Assembly: GCA_963721115.1 (NCBI GenBank) | Contig: CAVRIA010000006.1 | Span: 682,001 to 746,000, forward strand | Source of the DNA: CAVRIA01 sp963721115 | GTDB taxonomy: Bacteria > Desulfobacterota > Binatia > HRBIN30 > CADEER01 | Reading direction: 5' to 3' | DNA: 64,000 nt | In this document: in pieces, positions 51,882-61,045 of the stretch | Layout of the letters: every line of letters starts with the position of its first letter | Position numbering within the stretch: position 1 is the first letter of the stretch | Translations under genes and position numbers: made by a program | Notes under the pieces: generated by a model | What the model saw: the letters and a program-made list of their open reading frames with translations, nothing else | What the model was told of the DNA's origin: nothing | The model's database searches: none

Positions 51882-54635
51882 ATGAAGCGGCCGAATACGA
51901 ATGTCGACGAGGAGCGCAAGTCGTACAACGCGGTGTTTCTCCTAGCCGTCGCGCTCCTCTTGGCCGGGGCGGTGTGGGCCGTGTGGGACGACAACATTTC
52001 CCGGCGGCCCTGGAAGAAGTATCAAGTCGAGTTCTCGGATCTTCAGATCGAGCGTGCCGAGAAGGCCGTGCAAGACGAAGAATCTCGTCTGGCGGCCGAC
52101 CCTGCCTACGTCAAGGCGAAGAAGGAGCTGGCCGATGCGCGAGCGCGCATCGCTTCCGGCGAGACCGCTCGCCAACTTGCGTCACTGGAAGCGCAACGCG
52201 ACGAGGCGAAGGTGCGGGTCGACGAGCGGGAGTTCAATCTTCGCCTCGTCAAGAGCAAGCTCGAGGAAGACTGGTACGAGTACGAGCACGCGGAACTCAC
52301 CGGCGGTGAGACGGAGGGATTCCGCAAGCACATCGATGAGCTGGACGCGGAGAAGAAAAAAGACGAGGCCAGTCTGACGGAGGCGCAGGCCAATCTCGAC
52401 AAGATATCGAAGGAAGTCGACGAGATCCGTTCCGTCGAGGACGGCTTGGTAGAGAAGATCCACACCTTCGAGACGGATCTCGATCGTCTGCGCCAGAAGC
52501 TGGACAACATCGTGCTTCACGTCGGCCCCTTCGATCTGCCCAAGATTCCGAAGATCCAGCAGGTCGTGCTCAACGAGTTCGACCACAACAACTTCGACGA
52601 GCCCGTAGCTCGAGTAGACCGCTGCGAATCCTGCCACGAAGGAATCAACACGGCCGGATTCGAAAACGATCCGGAGCCCTTCACGACCCACCCACATCGG
52701 GACACATTGCTCAAAAATCATCCGCCCGAGAAGTTCGGGTGCACTCCGTGCCACCAGGGGCAGGGGGCGGCCGTCAGCTCCGTGGACAAGGCTCACGGAG
52801 ACGTCCCGTACTGGGAGTTCGAGCTCCGCCGTGGCAAGAAGGTTCAATCGAGCTGCATCAGCTGTCACGTGGATGTGCGAGTGCCGGGGGCGGAAACGAT
52901 CGCGGAAGGGGAAAAGCTCTTCGAGCAGGTGGGCTGCACCGGTTGCCATCTCGTGGAGGGGTACGGCGAGCTCGGAAAGATCGGTCCCTATCTGCGCCGC
53001 ATTGCGGCCAAGGACGATCCGGGTTGGCTCGTGCGTTGGGTCGAGAACCCTCACAAGTTCAGGCCCCATACCAAGATGCCCAACTTCATGTTCTCTCGCG
53101 AACAGGCCACGGAGATCGTTGCCTATCTGCTCAGTGCATCGCATAAGGAGAGCGAGGAGTGGCTGTCCCAGAATCCGATGCCGACCGGTGTGGATCCAAA
53201 TGACGCCGCTCTCGTCGCGCGCGGTAAAGAGCTGGCCAACAGTCTAGGGTGTCGGGGATGCCACGGGTTCGTCCAAGGAGAGGCACCAGCACGGTTGGGA
53301 ACGAACAAGAACATCGTCCCGAATCTCAGCCAAGTGGCAGAGAAGACGAACGCTCGCTGGATCTATCACTGGCTGAAGAACCCGCGCGGGTTCTCGCCCG
53401 TGTCGCGGATGCCGAGCCTGCGGCTGAGCGATGAAGAAGCCGCTGCGTTGTCCTCGTACCTGCTTACGCTCGGAAAGCCCAATCCCGGTGATGCGGAACT
53501 GCAGAAGGCCCTCGCCTCTCCCGACAACATCGGCAAGGGAGAGGCTCTCGTTCGCAAGTACGGGTGCGAGGGGTGCCACGACATTCCGGGAATGGAGGCG
53601 GAATCCCGCATTGGCGTCGAGCTGACGACGTTTGGTTCCAAGCCACTCGAGGAGCTGTTCTTCGGTCAGCACACGGACATTCCCCATACCTGGCGCGATT
53701 GGGCGTACAACAAGCTCAAGCAGCCGCGGACGTATGCGACGGAGCGCATCGAACAGCTGATGCCGCAGTTCGACTTGGGAGAGGAGGACATCCAGGCTCT
53801 GCTCGTGTTCCTGGCGAGTCGCCAGGAGGACAAGGTCCCGTCGAAGTACTTCCCTGGCGATCTGGACCGGGAACGAACCCTGCAGCATGGTCGTCGCGTG
53901 GTGGAGAAGTACAACTGCATCGGCTGCCATGTGATCGAGAAGCGAGGCGGCGCGATTCTCGCATTCTATCAGGACAAGCCAACGTACGCTCCGCCGATTC
54001 TGAACGGCGAAGGGGCGAAGGTTCAGCCGAATTGGCTGTTCGGATTCCTAAAGAGCCCGGTTCCCTTGCGACCGTGGCTGAAGCTTCGCATGCCGACGTT
54101 TCCGCTCACGGACGAGGAGGCCAATGCCATCGTGGATTACTTCCTCGCCCAGGAAAAGATCCAGGTTCCCTTCGTCTACGTGAATCAGAAGACGATTCCG
54201 AAGAACTACATCGAGGCAGGTCGCAAGCTGGCCTCGCCGGACTACTTCAACTGCTTTTCTTGCCACCAGCAGGGCGACAAGAAGCCGGAAGGGCCCGAGG
54301 AGGGCTGGGCACCCGATTTGGTGATGGCCAAGCAACGCCTCAATCCGGATTGGATCCTCCGTTGGATTCGCGATCCGCAGGCGCTACAGCCGGGAACCAA
54401 GATGCCGGCGTTTTACAACTTCAACGACGACATTCCCGACGGCCCCGACGACGTTCTCGGAGGCGACGATGCGCGTCAGGTCGAAGCGCTGCGCGATTTC
54501 GTTCTGACCTTGCAACCGGTCAGCAAGCCGGTCGTGGCCGCCGCCGATTCCGCCGCCAGCATCGCTGCTTCGGAGACGACGGGAGCAGCCGAGGCAATAG
54601 AGAATCCGCCTGCTGGCCAGTCTGCTACGAACTGA
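51882..54635 (+). CDS. Octaheme cytochrome c with membrane anchor and long coiled coil
   Basis: A 917-aa multiheme protein in the bc-oxidase operon. One N-terminal helix (about residues 13-35) anchors it. Residues about 45-215 are a charged coiled coil (repeats of Glu, Lys, Ala, Leu). Eight CxxCH heme sites follow, at about residues 248 (CESCH), 287 (CTPCH), 325 (CISCH), 352 (CTGCH), 457 (CRGCH), 562 (CEGCH), 679 (CIGCH) and 791 (CFSCH). The hemes after residue 350 lie in successive cytochrome c-like units with distal Met candidates such as RPHTKMPNF, FSPVSRMPSL, WLKLRMPTF and LQPGTKMPAF. The last 40 residues are Ala/Ser-rich. It likely carries electrons from Rieske/cyt b to the oxidase. Confidence 0.88.
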   Translation: MKRPNTNVDEERKSYNAVFLLAVALLLAGAVWAVWDDNISRRPWKKYQVEFSDLQIERAEKAVQDEESRLAADPAYVKAKKELADARARIASGETARQLASLEAQRDEAKVRVDEREFNLRLVKSKLEEDWYEYEHAELTGGETEGFRKHIDELDAEKKKDEASLTEAQANLDKISKEVDEIRSVEDGLVEKIHTFETDLDRLRQKLDNIVLHVGPFDLPKIPKIQQVVLNEFDHNNFDEPVARVDRCESCHEGINTAGFENDPEPFTTHPHRDTLLKNHPPEKFGCTPCHQGQGAAVSSVDKAHGDVPYWEFELRRGKKVQSSCISCHVDVRVPGAETIAEGEKLFEQVGCTGCHLVEGYGELGKIGPYLRRIAAKDDPGWLVRWVENPHKFRPHTKMPNFMFSREQATEIVAYLLSASHKESEEWLSQNPMPTGVDPNDAALVARGKELANSLGCRGCHGFVQGEAPARLGTNKNIVPNLSQVAEKTNARWIYHWLKNPRGFSPVSRMPSLRLSDEEAAALSSYLLTLGKPNPGDAELQKALASPDNIGKGEALVRKYGCEGCHDIPGMEAESRIGVELTTFGSKPLEELFFGQHTDIPHTWRDWAYNKLKQPRTYATERIEQLMPQFDLGEEDIQALLVFLASRQEDKVPSKYFPGDLDRERTLQHGRRVVEKYNCIGCHVIEKRGGAILAFYQDKPTYAPPILNGEGAKVQPNWLFGFLKSPVPLRPWLKLRMPTFPLTDEEANAIVDYFLAQEKIQVPFVYVNQKTIPKNYIEAGRKLASPDYFNCFSCHQQGDKKPEGPEEGWAPDLVMAKQRLNPDWILRWIRDPQALQPGTKMPAFYNFNDDIPDGPDDVLGGDDARQVEALRDFVLTLQPVSKPVVAAADSAASIAASETTGAAEAIENPPAGQSATN

Positions 54636-54700
54636 CGGTGGAGCGACGGACCAGGCAACGTCTCGCGGACGTTCGCGAGCGAAACAAAGGAGGCAAATCG

Positions 54701-55450
54701 ATGCTCGAGATCAAGAACAGGACGGACGGGCGCATCGCATGCATCGGTGTTTTTCTGGGTGTGGCGGCAATGTGTGCCGTGCCAGGCCAGGCAAGGGCCT
54801 ACGAGGGGGGGGCGGTTTCGAATGGTGGAACGATTGCGGGACAAGTAAAATACAAGGGCACCCCGCCGCCGCGTCAGAAGCTCGACATCAACAAGGACAA
54901 GGAAGTCTGCGCAGTCGGAGGAGATCACCTCTCAAGGGACCTCGTCGTGGGTCCTGATGGGGGCATCCAGTACGCGGTCGTGTCGATCCCAAACATCGAG
55001 AAGGGGAAGCCCTTCGCGGACACGAAGCCGATTTTGGATCAGAAGGGCTGCGAATACGAGCCGCATGTGCTGTTGGCACCTGCCGGCCAGCCAGTCGAGA
55101 TCAAGAACTCGGACGGTATCCTGCACAACATCCACACCTACAGCAAGGACAACCCGCCGGTGAACCGCGCTCAGCCTAAGTTCAAGAAGACGATGACGGA
55201 GACGTGGGCGAAGCCGGAAATGGTCAGGTTGAGCTGCGACGTGCACGGCTGGATGGCCGGCTGGCTCGCGGTCGAGGCCGATCCGTACTATGCGGTGACC
55301 GACGAGCACGGCGCGTTCAAGCTGACCGATGTTCCGGCCGGTGACTACGAGCTGAAGGTGTGGCACCCGAAACTCGGGGAAACCACCCAGAAGGTAACGG
55401 TGAAACCCGGGGCGGAGACCACCGTGACCTTCGAGCTCGAAGGGAAGTAG
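54701..55450 (+). CDS. Exported cupredoxin-like protein with carboxypeptidase-regulatory domain
   Basis: A 249-aa periplasmic protein. The signal peptide ends around QARA-YEGG. The N-terminal part (GGTIAGQVKYKGTPPPRQKL) and the middle (VLLAPAGQPVEIKNSDGILHNIHTY, abridged here as a landmark) resemble methylamine-utilisation/plastocyanin-like proteins. Possible type 1 copper ligands are the His of HNIH and the Cys/His of LSCDVHGWM. The last 60 residues form a CarbopepD_reg/TonB-like beta-sandwich: TDEHGAFKLTDVPAGDYELK, then VWHPKLGETTQKVTV. AAAGGAGG lies 7 nt before ATG 54701. It sits between octaheme c and oxidase subunit II and could shuttle electrons or copper. Confidence 0.78.
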   Translation: MLEIKNRTDGRIACIGVFLGVAAMCAVPGQARAYEGGAVSNGGTIAGQVKYKGTPPPRQKLDINKDKEVCAVGGDHLSRDLVVGPDGGIQYAVVSIPNIEKGKPFADTKPILDQKGCEYEPHVLLAPAGQPVEIKNSDGILHNIHTYSKDNPPVNRAQPKFKKTMTETWAKPEMVRLSCDVHGWMAGWLAVEADPYYAVTDEHGAFKLTDVPAGDYELKVWHPKLGETTQKVTVKPGAETTVTFELEGK

Positions 55451-55478
55451 GAAACCTCTTCTCGGAGGAGGAGCTCGC

Positions 55479-56156
55479 ATGTTGCCCTGGTTGCCGGAAA
55501 ACGTCTCGACGTTCGGGCGAGACATCGATTCACTCTTTCATCTGATCTTCTGGATCACGGCGATTGTGTTCGTGTTCGTGCAGGTCACGTTGATCGCCTT
55601 TCTCGTCAAATATCGCCGCCGACCCGGGCAACGCGCGGTGTACACGCACGGGAACAACACCCTGGAGATCGCATGGACCGTGGCCCCGTCGATAATCCTC
55701 GTGGTCTTGGCACTGCTGAGTCGAGCCACCTGGAACGAGATTAAGGGGCAGTTGCCTCCCAGCAACTACTTCGTCCAGGTGACCGCAAAGCAGTTCAACT
55801 GGGATTTTCTGTATCCGGGGCCCGACGGGAAATTCGGTACCGACGATGATCTGACACTGGAGAACGATCTCAACGTGCCGGTCAATCAGGTCATTCGGCT
55901 CAACCTCAGATCCCGGGACGTCATCCACAGCTTCTTCCTCCCGAACCTTCGCTTCAAGCAGGACACATTGCCCGGACGCGAGATCCCGATCTGGTTTCAG
56001 GCGACCAAGCCGGGACGGTACGAAATCCCCTGCGCGGAACTGTGCGGGTTCGGGCACTCCGGGATGAAGGGTTGGCTCACGGTGCGAACGGCCGACGACT
56101 ATCAAAACTGGGTGAAAGAGCACTGGCCATCCAAGGCGGCCGCGCCGGGCGTTTGA
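55479..56156 (+). CDS. coxB: Cytochrome c oxidase subunit II
   Basis: A 225-aa oxidase subunit with the binuclear CuA site. Two membrane helices (about 20-42 and 65-87, the latter in EIAWTVAPSIILVVLALLSR) precede the cupredoxin domain. Copper ligands are in DVIHSFFLPNLRFKQDTLPG (His) and EIPCAELCGFGHSGMKGWL (two Cys, Glu, His, Met). No fused cytochrome c domain is present, which leaves electron delivery to the octaheme protein or cupredoxin upstream. GGAGGAGGAG precedes ATG 55479. Confidence 0.95.
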   Translation: MLPWLPENVSTFGRDIDSLFHLIFWITAIVFVFVQVTLIAFLVKYRRRPGQRAVYTHGNNTLEIAWTVAPSIILVVLALLSRATWNEIKGQLPPSNYFVQVTAKQFNWDFLYPGPDGKFGTDDDLTLENDLNVPVNQVIRLNLRSRDVIHSFFLPNLRFKQDTLPGREIPIWFQATKPGRYEIPCAELCGFGHSGMKGWLTVRTADDYQNWVKEHWPSKAAAPGV

Positions 56157-56196
56157 GCGTTCGCGCCGAGGAAAGGGTTCCAGAGGAGACGTGGTC

Positions 56197-57947
56197 ATGA
56201 GTCAGTCCGTCGCTGCCGTTCCGGCCCATCACGGGCACGCCGAGCACGAGCACACCGGCTTCTTCCGAACGTACATCTTCTCTCTCGATCACAAGATGAT
56301 CGGGAAGCAGTTTCTGTTCATGGCGCTCTTCATGTTCATTCTGGGAGGGCTGATGGCTCTTCTGGTGAGGTGGGAGTTGGCCTGGCCCGAAACGCCGGTG
56401 TGGGGATTCAGCTGGGTTCCCGAGCCCTACATGTACGACGGCATCATTCCGCCCGAGTTCTACAACTCGCTCTTCACCATGCACGCGACGATCATGATCT
56501 TCTTCGTCGTCATGCCCATCCTGGTCGGATGCTTCGGCAACTTCCTGATCCCTCTGATGATCGGTGCGCGCGACATGGCCTTCCCGGTCATCAACATGCT
56601 GTCGTTCTGGATCGCAGTGGTGGCCGCCGCGATCATCATGAGCAGCTTCTTCGTCCAGGGAGGAGCCGCCGCGGCCGGCTGGACCGCCTACGCGCCGCTG
56701 TCGGCGAAGCCCGTCTACACAGGCGTCGGCCTGGGGCAGGATCTCTGGATCATCAGCTTGGTCGTGCTCGGCATTTCGTCCCTGCTCGGCTCGATCAACT
56801 ACATTACCACGATCATCAACATGCGGGCCCCGGGGATGACCTTCTTTCGTCTGCCGCTGGTGATCTGGGCCCTCTTCATCACGGCGGTCCTGCTCCTTTT
56901 GGCGCTCCCCGTGCTGACCTCCGCCCTCGCCATGCTGTTTTTCGACCGCACAATGGGGACGCACTTCTTCCTGCCGGAAGGAGGGGGCGAGCCGATCCTC
57001 TGGCAGCACCTCTTCTGGTTCTTCGGCCATCCGGAGGTCTACATCTTGATTCTTCCGGCGATGGGGATCACCTCCGACATCATCGCCGTCTTCTCGCGCA
57101 AGCCCATCTTCGGTTACCGCGCGATGGCCTACTCGATGATCGCAATCGCCTTCCTGGGATGGATCGTCTGGGGGCACCACATGTTCCAGAGCGGCATGAA
57201 TCCGACGCTGGGCATGGCGTTCATGACGTCGACCATGGTCATCGCGGTCCCTTCGGCGATCAAGACCTTCAATTGGCTCGGAACGCTGTGGGGGGGTCGA
57301 TTCGTTTCACCGCCCCGATGCTCTACGCGCTGGCCTTCGTCTCGATGTTCGTCATTGGCGGCCTGAGCGGGATTTACATGGCGGCCACACCGGTCGACAT
57401 CTTCATCCACGACACTTACTTCATCGTCGCCCACATCCACTACGTGGTCTTCGGGGGCAGCGTCTTCGGAATGTTCGCCGCGATCTCGTACTGGTATCCG
57501 AAGATGTTCGGGCGCATGATGAACGAGACCCTGGGGAAGATCCACTTTTTCGGAACCTTCGTGGCGTTCAACTGCACCTTCTTCCCGATGCACATTCTCG
57601 GCATCGGCGGGCACATGAGGCGCATCTACAACCCCACCCAGTACGAATTCCTTCTCCCGCTTCAGAAGTGGAACGTATTCATCACCATTTCCGCGATCAT
57701 CCTCGGGCTGGTCCAGATCGTGTTCTTCTTCAACTTCTTCTGGAGCATGTTCAAGGGGAAGAAGGCCGAGCAGAACCCCTGGCAGGCGAACACTCTGGAG
57801 TGGGAGGCGCCGACACCGCCGCCGCACGGGAACTTCCTCGAGATCCCGGTCGTTCACCGGGGGCCGTATGAGTACAGCGTTCCCGGCATGAAGGAAGATT
57901 GGCTGCCGCAGGCGGCGCCACCGCGTCGCGAAGCGACGGCGCACTGA
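56197..57947 (+). CDS. coxA: Cytochrome c oxidase subunit I, interrupted by a one-base frameshift
   Basis: Catalytic oxidase subunit with heme a and the heme a3/CuB center, about 583 aa if corrected. Residues of the first frame include SLFTMHATIMIFFVVMPILV (heme a His), WQHLFWFFGHPEVYILILPA (CuB His and the cross-linked Tyr), and GWIVWGHHMFQSGMNP (two CuB His). After LGTLWGG the frame shifts. The second frame starts SIRFTAPMLYALAFVSMFV and holds DTYFIVAHIHYVVFGG with the heme ligands. The break is at a run of seven G at 57290-57296; eight G would give an intact protein. All ligands are kept on both sides, so a read error is likely. GAGGAG precedes ATG 56197. Confidence 0.9.
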
Positions 57948-57967
57948 CCGGAGGCGAAGCGCGAAGC

Positions 57968-58876
57968 ATGAAGGTCGCCCCCCAGTCCATTCCCTTGAGT
58001 TCCGAGCGGCTTCGCAGTGGCGTGATCAGCGATCTCCTCGCCCTGACGAAGCCGCGCGTGGTGGTCATGGTCATGATCACCACGCTGGTTGGCTTCTACC
58101 TCGGTTCCTGGAACGGGACCGACATTCTTCGACTCCTTGGGACGCTCGTCGGTACGGGACTCGCCGCCGGCGGCACGCTGGCCCTGAATCAATACATTGA
58201 GCGCGATCTCGACGCGCGGATGGAGCGCACGCGGACACGCCCATTGCCCAGCGGGCGCCTACAGCCAGTCGAAGCGATGGCCTTCGGGGCGGGCCTTACC
58301 GCTGCGGGGCTGATTCTCCTGACTTTTGGAGTGAACACCCTGAGCGGTGTCGTTACGGCGTTGACGGTGGTGACATATCTCTTCTGGTACACCCCGATGA
58401 AGCGAGTGAGTCCGCTGTGCAGTGTCGTCGGAGCGATCCCCGGCGCGTTGCCGCCGGTGACCGGTTGGGTGGCCGCCACCGGCGGGTTTGGTGCCGGCGC
58501 CTGGGTGCTCTTCGCTATCCTCTTCCTATGGCAACTCCCTCATTCCCTGGCAATTGCCGAGCTCTACTCGGAAGATTATGCGCGCGCGGGTTTTCGACTC
58601 CTGCCGATCGTCGACCGGGACGGTCACAGCACGGAGCGACAGGTCGTCAACAACTGCCTCGCTCTGCTCGTGGTGGCGTTGCTACCGACTCTGCTCGGCC
58701 TGACGGGCCAAATCTACTTCGCTGCCGCCCTGCTCTTGGGCATCGGTCTTCTGGTGTGCGGGATCGGGATGGTTCGCACCCCGACGCCTGCCGCGGCCCG
58801 CCGTGTGCTCTTTGCATCGCTCGTCTATCTGCCGCTGCTTCTGGCGTTCATGGCGGCGGACAAGGTACACCTATGA
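57968..58876 (+). CDS. ctaB: Protoheme IX farnesyltransferase (heme o synthase)
   Basis: A 302-aa membrane prenyltransferase converting heme b to heme o, a precursor of heme a. The first prenyl-diphosphate motif is ALNQYIERDLDARMERTRTR (N-x3-D-x2-D). LLALTKPRVVVMVMITTLVG is the first helix, and LFAILFLWQLPHSLAIAELY with YARAGFRLLPIVD is the second motif region. Several membrane helices cover the rest. ATG 57968 was chosen. The stop overlaps the next small gene (ATGA). Confidence 0.95.
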   Translation: MKVAPQSIPLSSERLRSGVISDLLALTKPRVVVMVMITTLVGFYLGSWNGTDILRLLGTLVGTGLAAGGTLALNQYIERDLDARMERTRTRPLPSGRLQPVEAMAFGAGLTAAGLILLTFGVNTLSGVVTALTVVTYLFWYTPMKRVSPLCSVVGAIPGALPPVTGWVAATGGFGAGAWVLFAILFLWQLPHSLAIAELYSEDYARAGFRLLPIVDRDGHSTERQVVNNCLALLVVALLPTLLGLTGQIYFAAALLLGIGLLVCGIGMVRTPTPAAARRVLFASLVYLPLLLAFMAADKVHL

Positions 58877-58986
58877 GAGAACATGTCTCTCTGGAGCGCC
58901 GCAATTGGCGCGTTGTGCTGATCCTTGCGGGCGTGACTGCGGTTCTCTACGGACTGGCGATCACCGGGGTGCTGGTGTTGAACTGA
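58873..58986 (+). CDS. 37-aa single-helix membrane peptide in the oxidase operon
   Basis: A 37-residue peptide with a charged head (MREHVSLERRNWR) and one membrane helix (VVLILAGVTAVLYGLAITGV). It overlaps ctaB by ATGA and the next gene by TGATG, so it is translated in line. It may be a small oxidase subunit or assembly factor; I recognise no family. Its overlap with both neighbours is the main support. Confidence 0.6.
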   Translation: MREHVSLERRNWRVVLILAGVTAVLYGLAITGVLVLN

Positions 58987-59651
58987 TGGCGTCGGTGCGC
59001 AGCAACGCTTCGGTCGCTGTCGTCTCGGGTGTTGGTCCGGTTTCGACGACCCAGCGAGGGCGTAGAACGAGCACGAGTGGTCGCGACGGCGCGCCACCAC
59101 CATCTCCGGTGAACAGCGCACACATCGGTTTGGTGATGTTCCTCGTCGCGGAGACCATGTTCTTCTCGGGGTTGGTCGGCGCCTATCTCGTTTTCCGCTT
59201 CGGTCACGCGGTCTGGCCACCGCCCGACCTCCCTCGCCTGCCGATTGCGGTCACCTGGGTGAACACCGTCATCCTGTCGATGAGCGGCCTGACCGCATTG
59301 GCTGCCGTCCGGGCGGTGCACCGCAATGACCAGGTTGGTCTGCGGCGAGGATTGGCCGTGACGGCGGTCCTGGGTGTTGTGTTCGTCGGCGTGCAGGGCA
59401 GCGAGTGGTTGCGCTTGGTGCGCCACGGGCTCACTCTCGGAAGCGGAACCTTTGGTGCGTCGTTCTATACGCTGATCGGAGCGCATGCGGTGCACGTACT
59501 GGCGGCGATTCTCTGGCTCATCGTGATCGCAATCGGTGCCTGGCGGGGACGCTTCACGGCACGGAGGTGCGTTGCGGTGGAACTCTGTACAGCCTATTGG
59601 GGCTACGTTTGTGTCTTATGGCTTTTCCTCTTCGGGTTGGTATATCAATGA
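58986..59651 (+). CDS. Heme-copper oxidase subunit III-like protein (first copy)
   Basis: A 221-aa polytopic protein. After a Ser/Arg/Pro-rich tail of about 42 residues come five membrane helices of the subunit III fold. These include HIGLVMFLVAETMFFSGLVG, with the conserved Glu in the helix, and ASFYTLIGAHAVHVLAAILW. AYWGYVCVLWLFLFGLVYQ is the last helix. It resembles the five-helix CyoC/CtaE form. A second copy lies at 59959. TGATG and ATGA overlaps link it to both neighbours. Confidence 0.85.
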   Translation: MASVRSNASVAVVSGVGPVSTTQRGRRTSTSGRDGAPPPSPVNSAHIGLVMFLVAETMFFSGLVGAYLVFRFGHAVWPPPDLPRLPIAVTWVNTVILSMSGLTALAAVRAVHRNDQVGLRRGLAVTAVLGVVFVGVQGSEWLRLVRHGLTLGSGTFGASFYTLIGAHAVHVLAAILWLIVIAIGAWRGRFTARRCVAVELCTAYWGYVCVLWLFLFGLVYQ

Positions 59652-59962
59652 AGAAGTCGGGATCGAGAACGTTTGCTTGCACCAAGACGGCAATACAGGG
59701 GCTTGTCCTTCTCGCCCTCCTCGCGATTTGCGTGTCGGCTGCGCCGCACGTCGCGCAGGGATGCCCGATGTGCGAGGTCGCCGTCGATGGTGCCAAGGAT
59801 CAACTCGGCAGAGGGCTGAACGTCAGTATCGGGTTCCTGATGTCGATGCCCTTCCTCCTCGTGGGATCGGTGGGAGGATGGCTCTTCTACATGAAGCGGC
59901 GTGAGCGCGGTCGCCCTTCGCTGCTACGCGTGCTGCGAACACAAAAGGAGGAGGTGTCGTGA
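59648..59962 (+). CDS. Small exported membrane protein with CPMC motif
   Basis: A 104-aa protein. A signal-like segment (IQGLVLLALLAICVSAAPHV) is followed by GCPMCEVAVDGAKDQLGRGL, then a membrane helix (GFLMSMPFLLVGSVGGWLFY) and a basic cytoplasmic tail. The CPMC pair on the outer face could bind copper or be redox-active, fitting oxidase assembly. It overlaps the first subunit III gene (ATGA) and the next one (GTGA). Confidence 0.68.
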   Translation: MKKSGSRTFACTKTAIQGLVLLALLAICVSAAPHVAQGCPMCEVAVDGAKDQLGRGLNVSIGFLMSMPFLLVGSVGGWLFYMKRRERGRPSLLRVLRTQKEEVS

Positions 59963-60579
59963 GTCAAGTTGCTGCCGCCCTCGAGGCGACCATCGAGCCC
60001 ACCGAGTCTCCATTGACCCCGGAGAGTTGGGGCAAGCTCGGCATGTGGATCTTTCTTGCTGGCGACGCGATGTCGTTCGGCGGGCTTCTTGCCGCCTACG
60101 GGGCTCTCCGCTACGGGAGTCCGGATTGGCCGCTGCCGTCTCATGTGCTCGGTATCGCCCTGACTGGATTCATGACGTTCTTGCTGATTTGCAGCAGCGT
60201 GACCATGGTCAAGGGCTTGGCCGCCCTACAGGACGGGGATCGGAAGGGGCTGTGTCGGTTTCTCGCGTTGACGATTCTGGGCGGCGCCACCTTCCTCGGG
60301 ATGCAGGCGTTCGAGTGGACGCATTTGATCGAGCGCGGCCTGGGTCTGACGACCAATCCGTGGGGAGCATCGCAGTTCGGCACTACGTTCTTTATTCTCA
60401 CGGGCTTCCACGGCTGCCACGTATTTGCGGGCGTCGTGTACCTGAGCGCCGTTCTGACGAAGGCCCTCAGGGGTGGATACTCGCCGACTGACTACAACGG
60501 TGTGGAGATGGCTGGATTGTACTGGCATTTCGTCGATCTGGTCTGGATCCTGGTCTTCACATTCGTGTATCTGGTGTGA
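59959..60579 (+). CDS. coxC: Heme-copper oxidase subunit III (second copy)
   Basis: A 206-aa protein with five membrane helices. The first helix, LGMWIFLAGDAMSFGGLLAA, carries the family W(I/L)FLxGDxxxF pattern. A later helix has FFILTGFHGCHVFAGVVYLS, the FxxTGFHxxHV signature of subunit III. The C-terminus is YWHFVDLVWILVFTFVYLV. The GTG start at 59959 overlaps the CPMC gene stop, with AAAGGAGGAGG in front. Confidence 0.92.
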   Translation: MSQVAAALEATIEPTESPLTPESWGKLGMWIFLAGDAMSFGGLLAAYGALRYGSPDWPLPSHVLGIALTGFMTFLLICSSVTMVKGLAALQDGDRKGLCRFLALTILGGATFLGMQAFEWTHLIERGLGLTTNPWGASQFGTTFFILTGFHGCHVFAGVVYLSAVLTKALRGGYSPTDYNGVEMAGLYWHFVDLVWILVFTFVYLV

Positions 60580-60602
60580 ATCGAGGTTCGGGGGAGAGGC
60601 AC

Positions 60603-60929
60603 ATGGACGAGATCTCGAGAAGAGAAGAACACTTCGAGGACGAGCACGCGGCGACCCTGCACCCGAACTACATCGGCGTCTTCTGGTGGTTGCTCGCCTT
60701 GACGATTTTGGAGCTGTTCGCTGGTTCGATGCCGATCGGACCGGCATACCCACAGGTGGCCAAGGTTTTACTGCTGGTAGGCATGGCTCTCACGAAGGCG
60801 ACCCTGGTAGCGATGTATTTCATGCACCTGAAATTCGAGAAGCGCACGCTCGGCCTGATCGCCGTGACACCATTGCTTCTGTGCGTTTTTCTTCTGTTCA
60901 TGTTGATCCCCGACTCGGCATGGCGTTGA
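60603..60929 (+). CDS. Cytochrome c oxidase subunit IV family protein (CtaF-like)
   Basis: A 108-aa subunit with three membrane helices: YIGVFWWLLALTILELFAGS, KVLLLVGMALTKATLVAMYF and LIAVTPLLLCVFLLFMLIPD. YFMHLKFEKR is the typical motif of the bacterial COX4/prokaryotic subunit IV family. It sits 23 bp after the subunit III gene and completes the caa3-type oxidase set. Confidence 0.88.
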   Translation: MDEISRREEHFEDEHAATLHPNYIGVFWWLLALTILELFAGSMPIGPAYPQVAKVLLLVGMALTKATLVAMYFMHLKFEKRTLGLIAVTPLLLCVFLLFMLIPDSAWR

Positions 60930-61045
60930 ATCCGACGGCGGCTCGACACTAGAGGCCGGATGCGGAGAGCGGGTTACCGTCGCGTCCGCACGGGGAGTCG
61001 GTCAGGGTTAGGAAGTTCGAACGAAAACCGAAGCACGAGACATTG

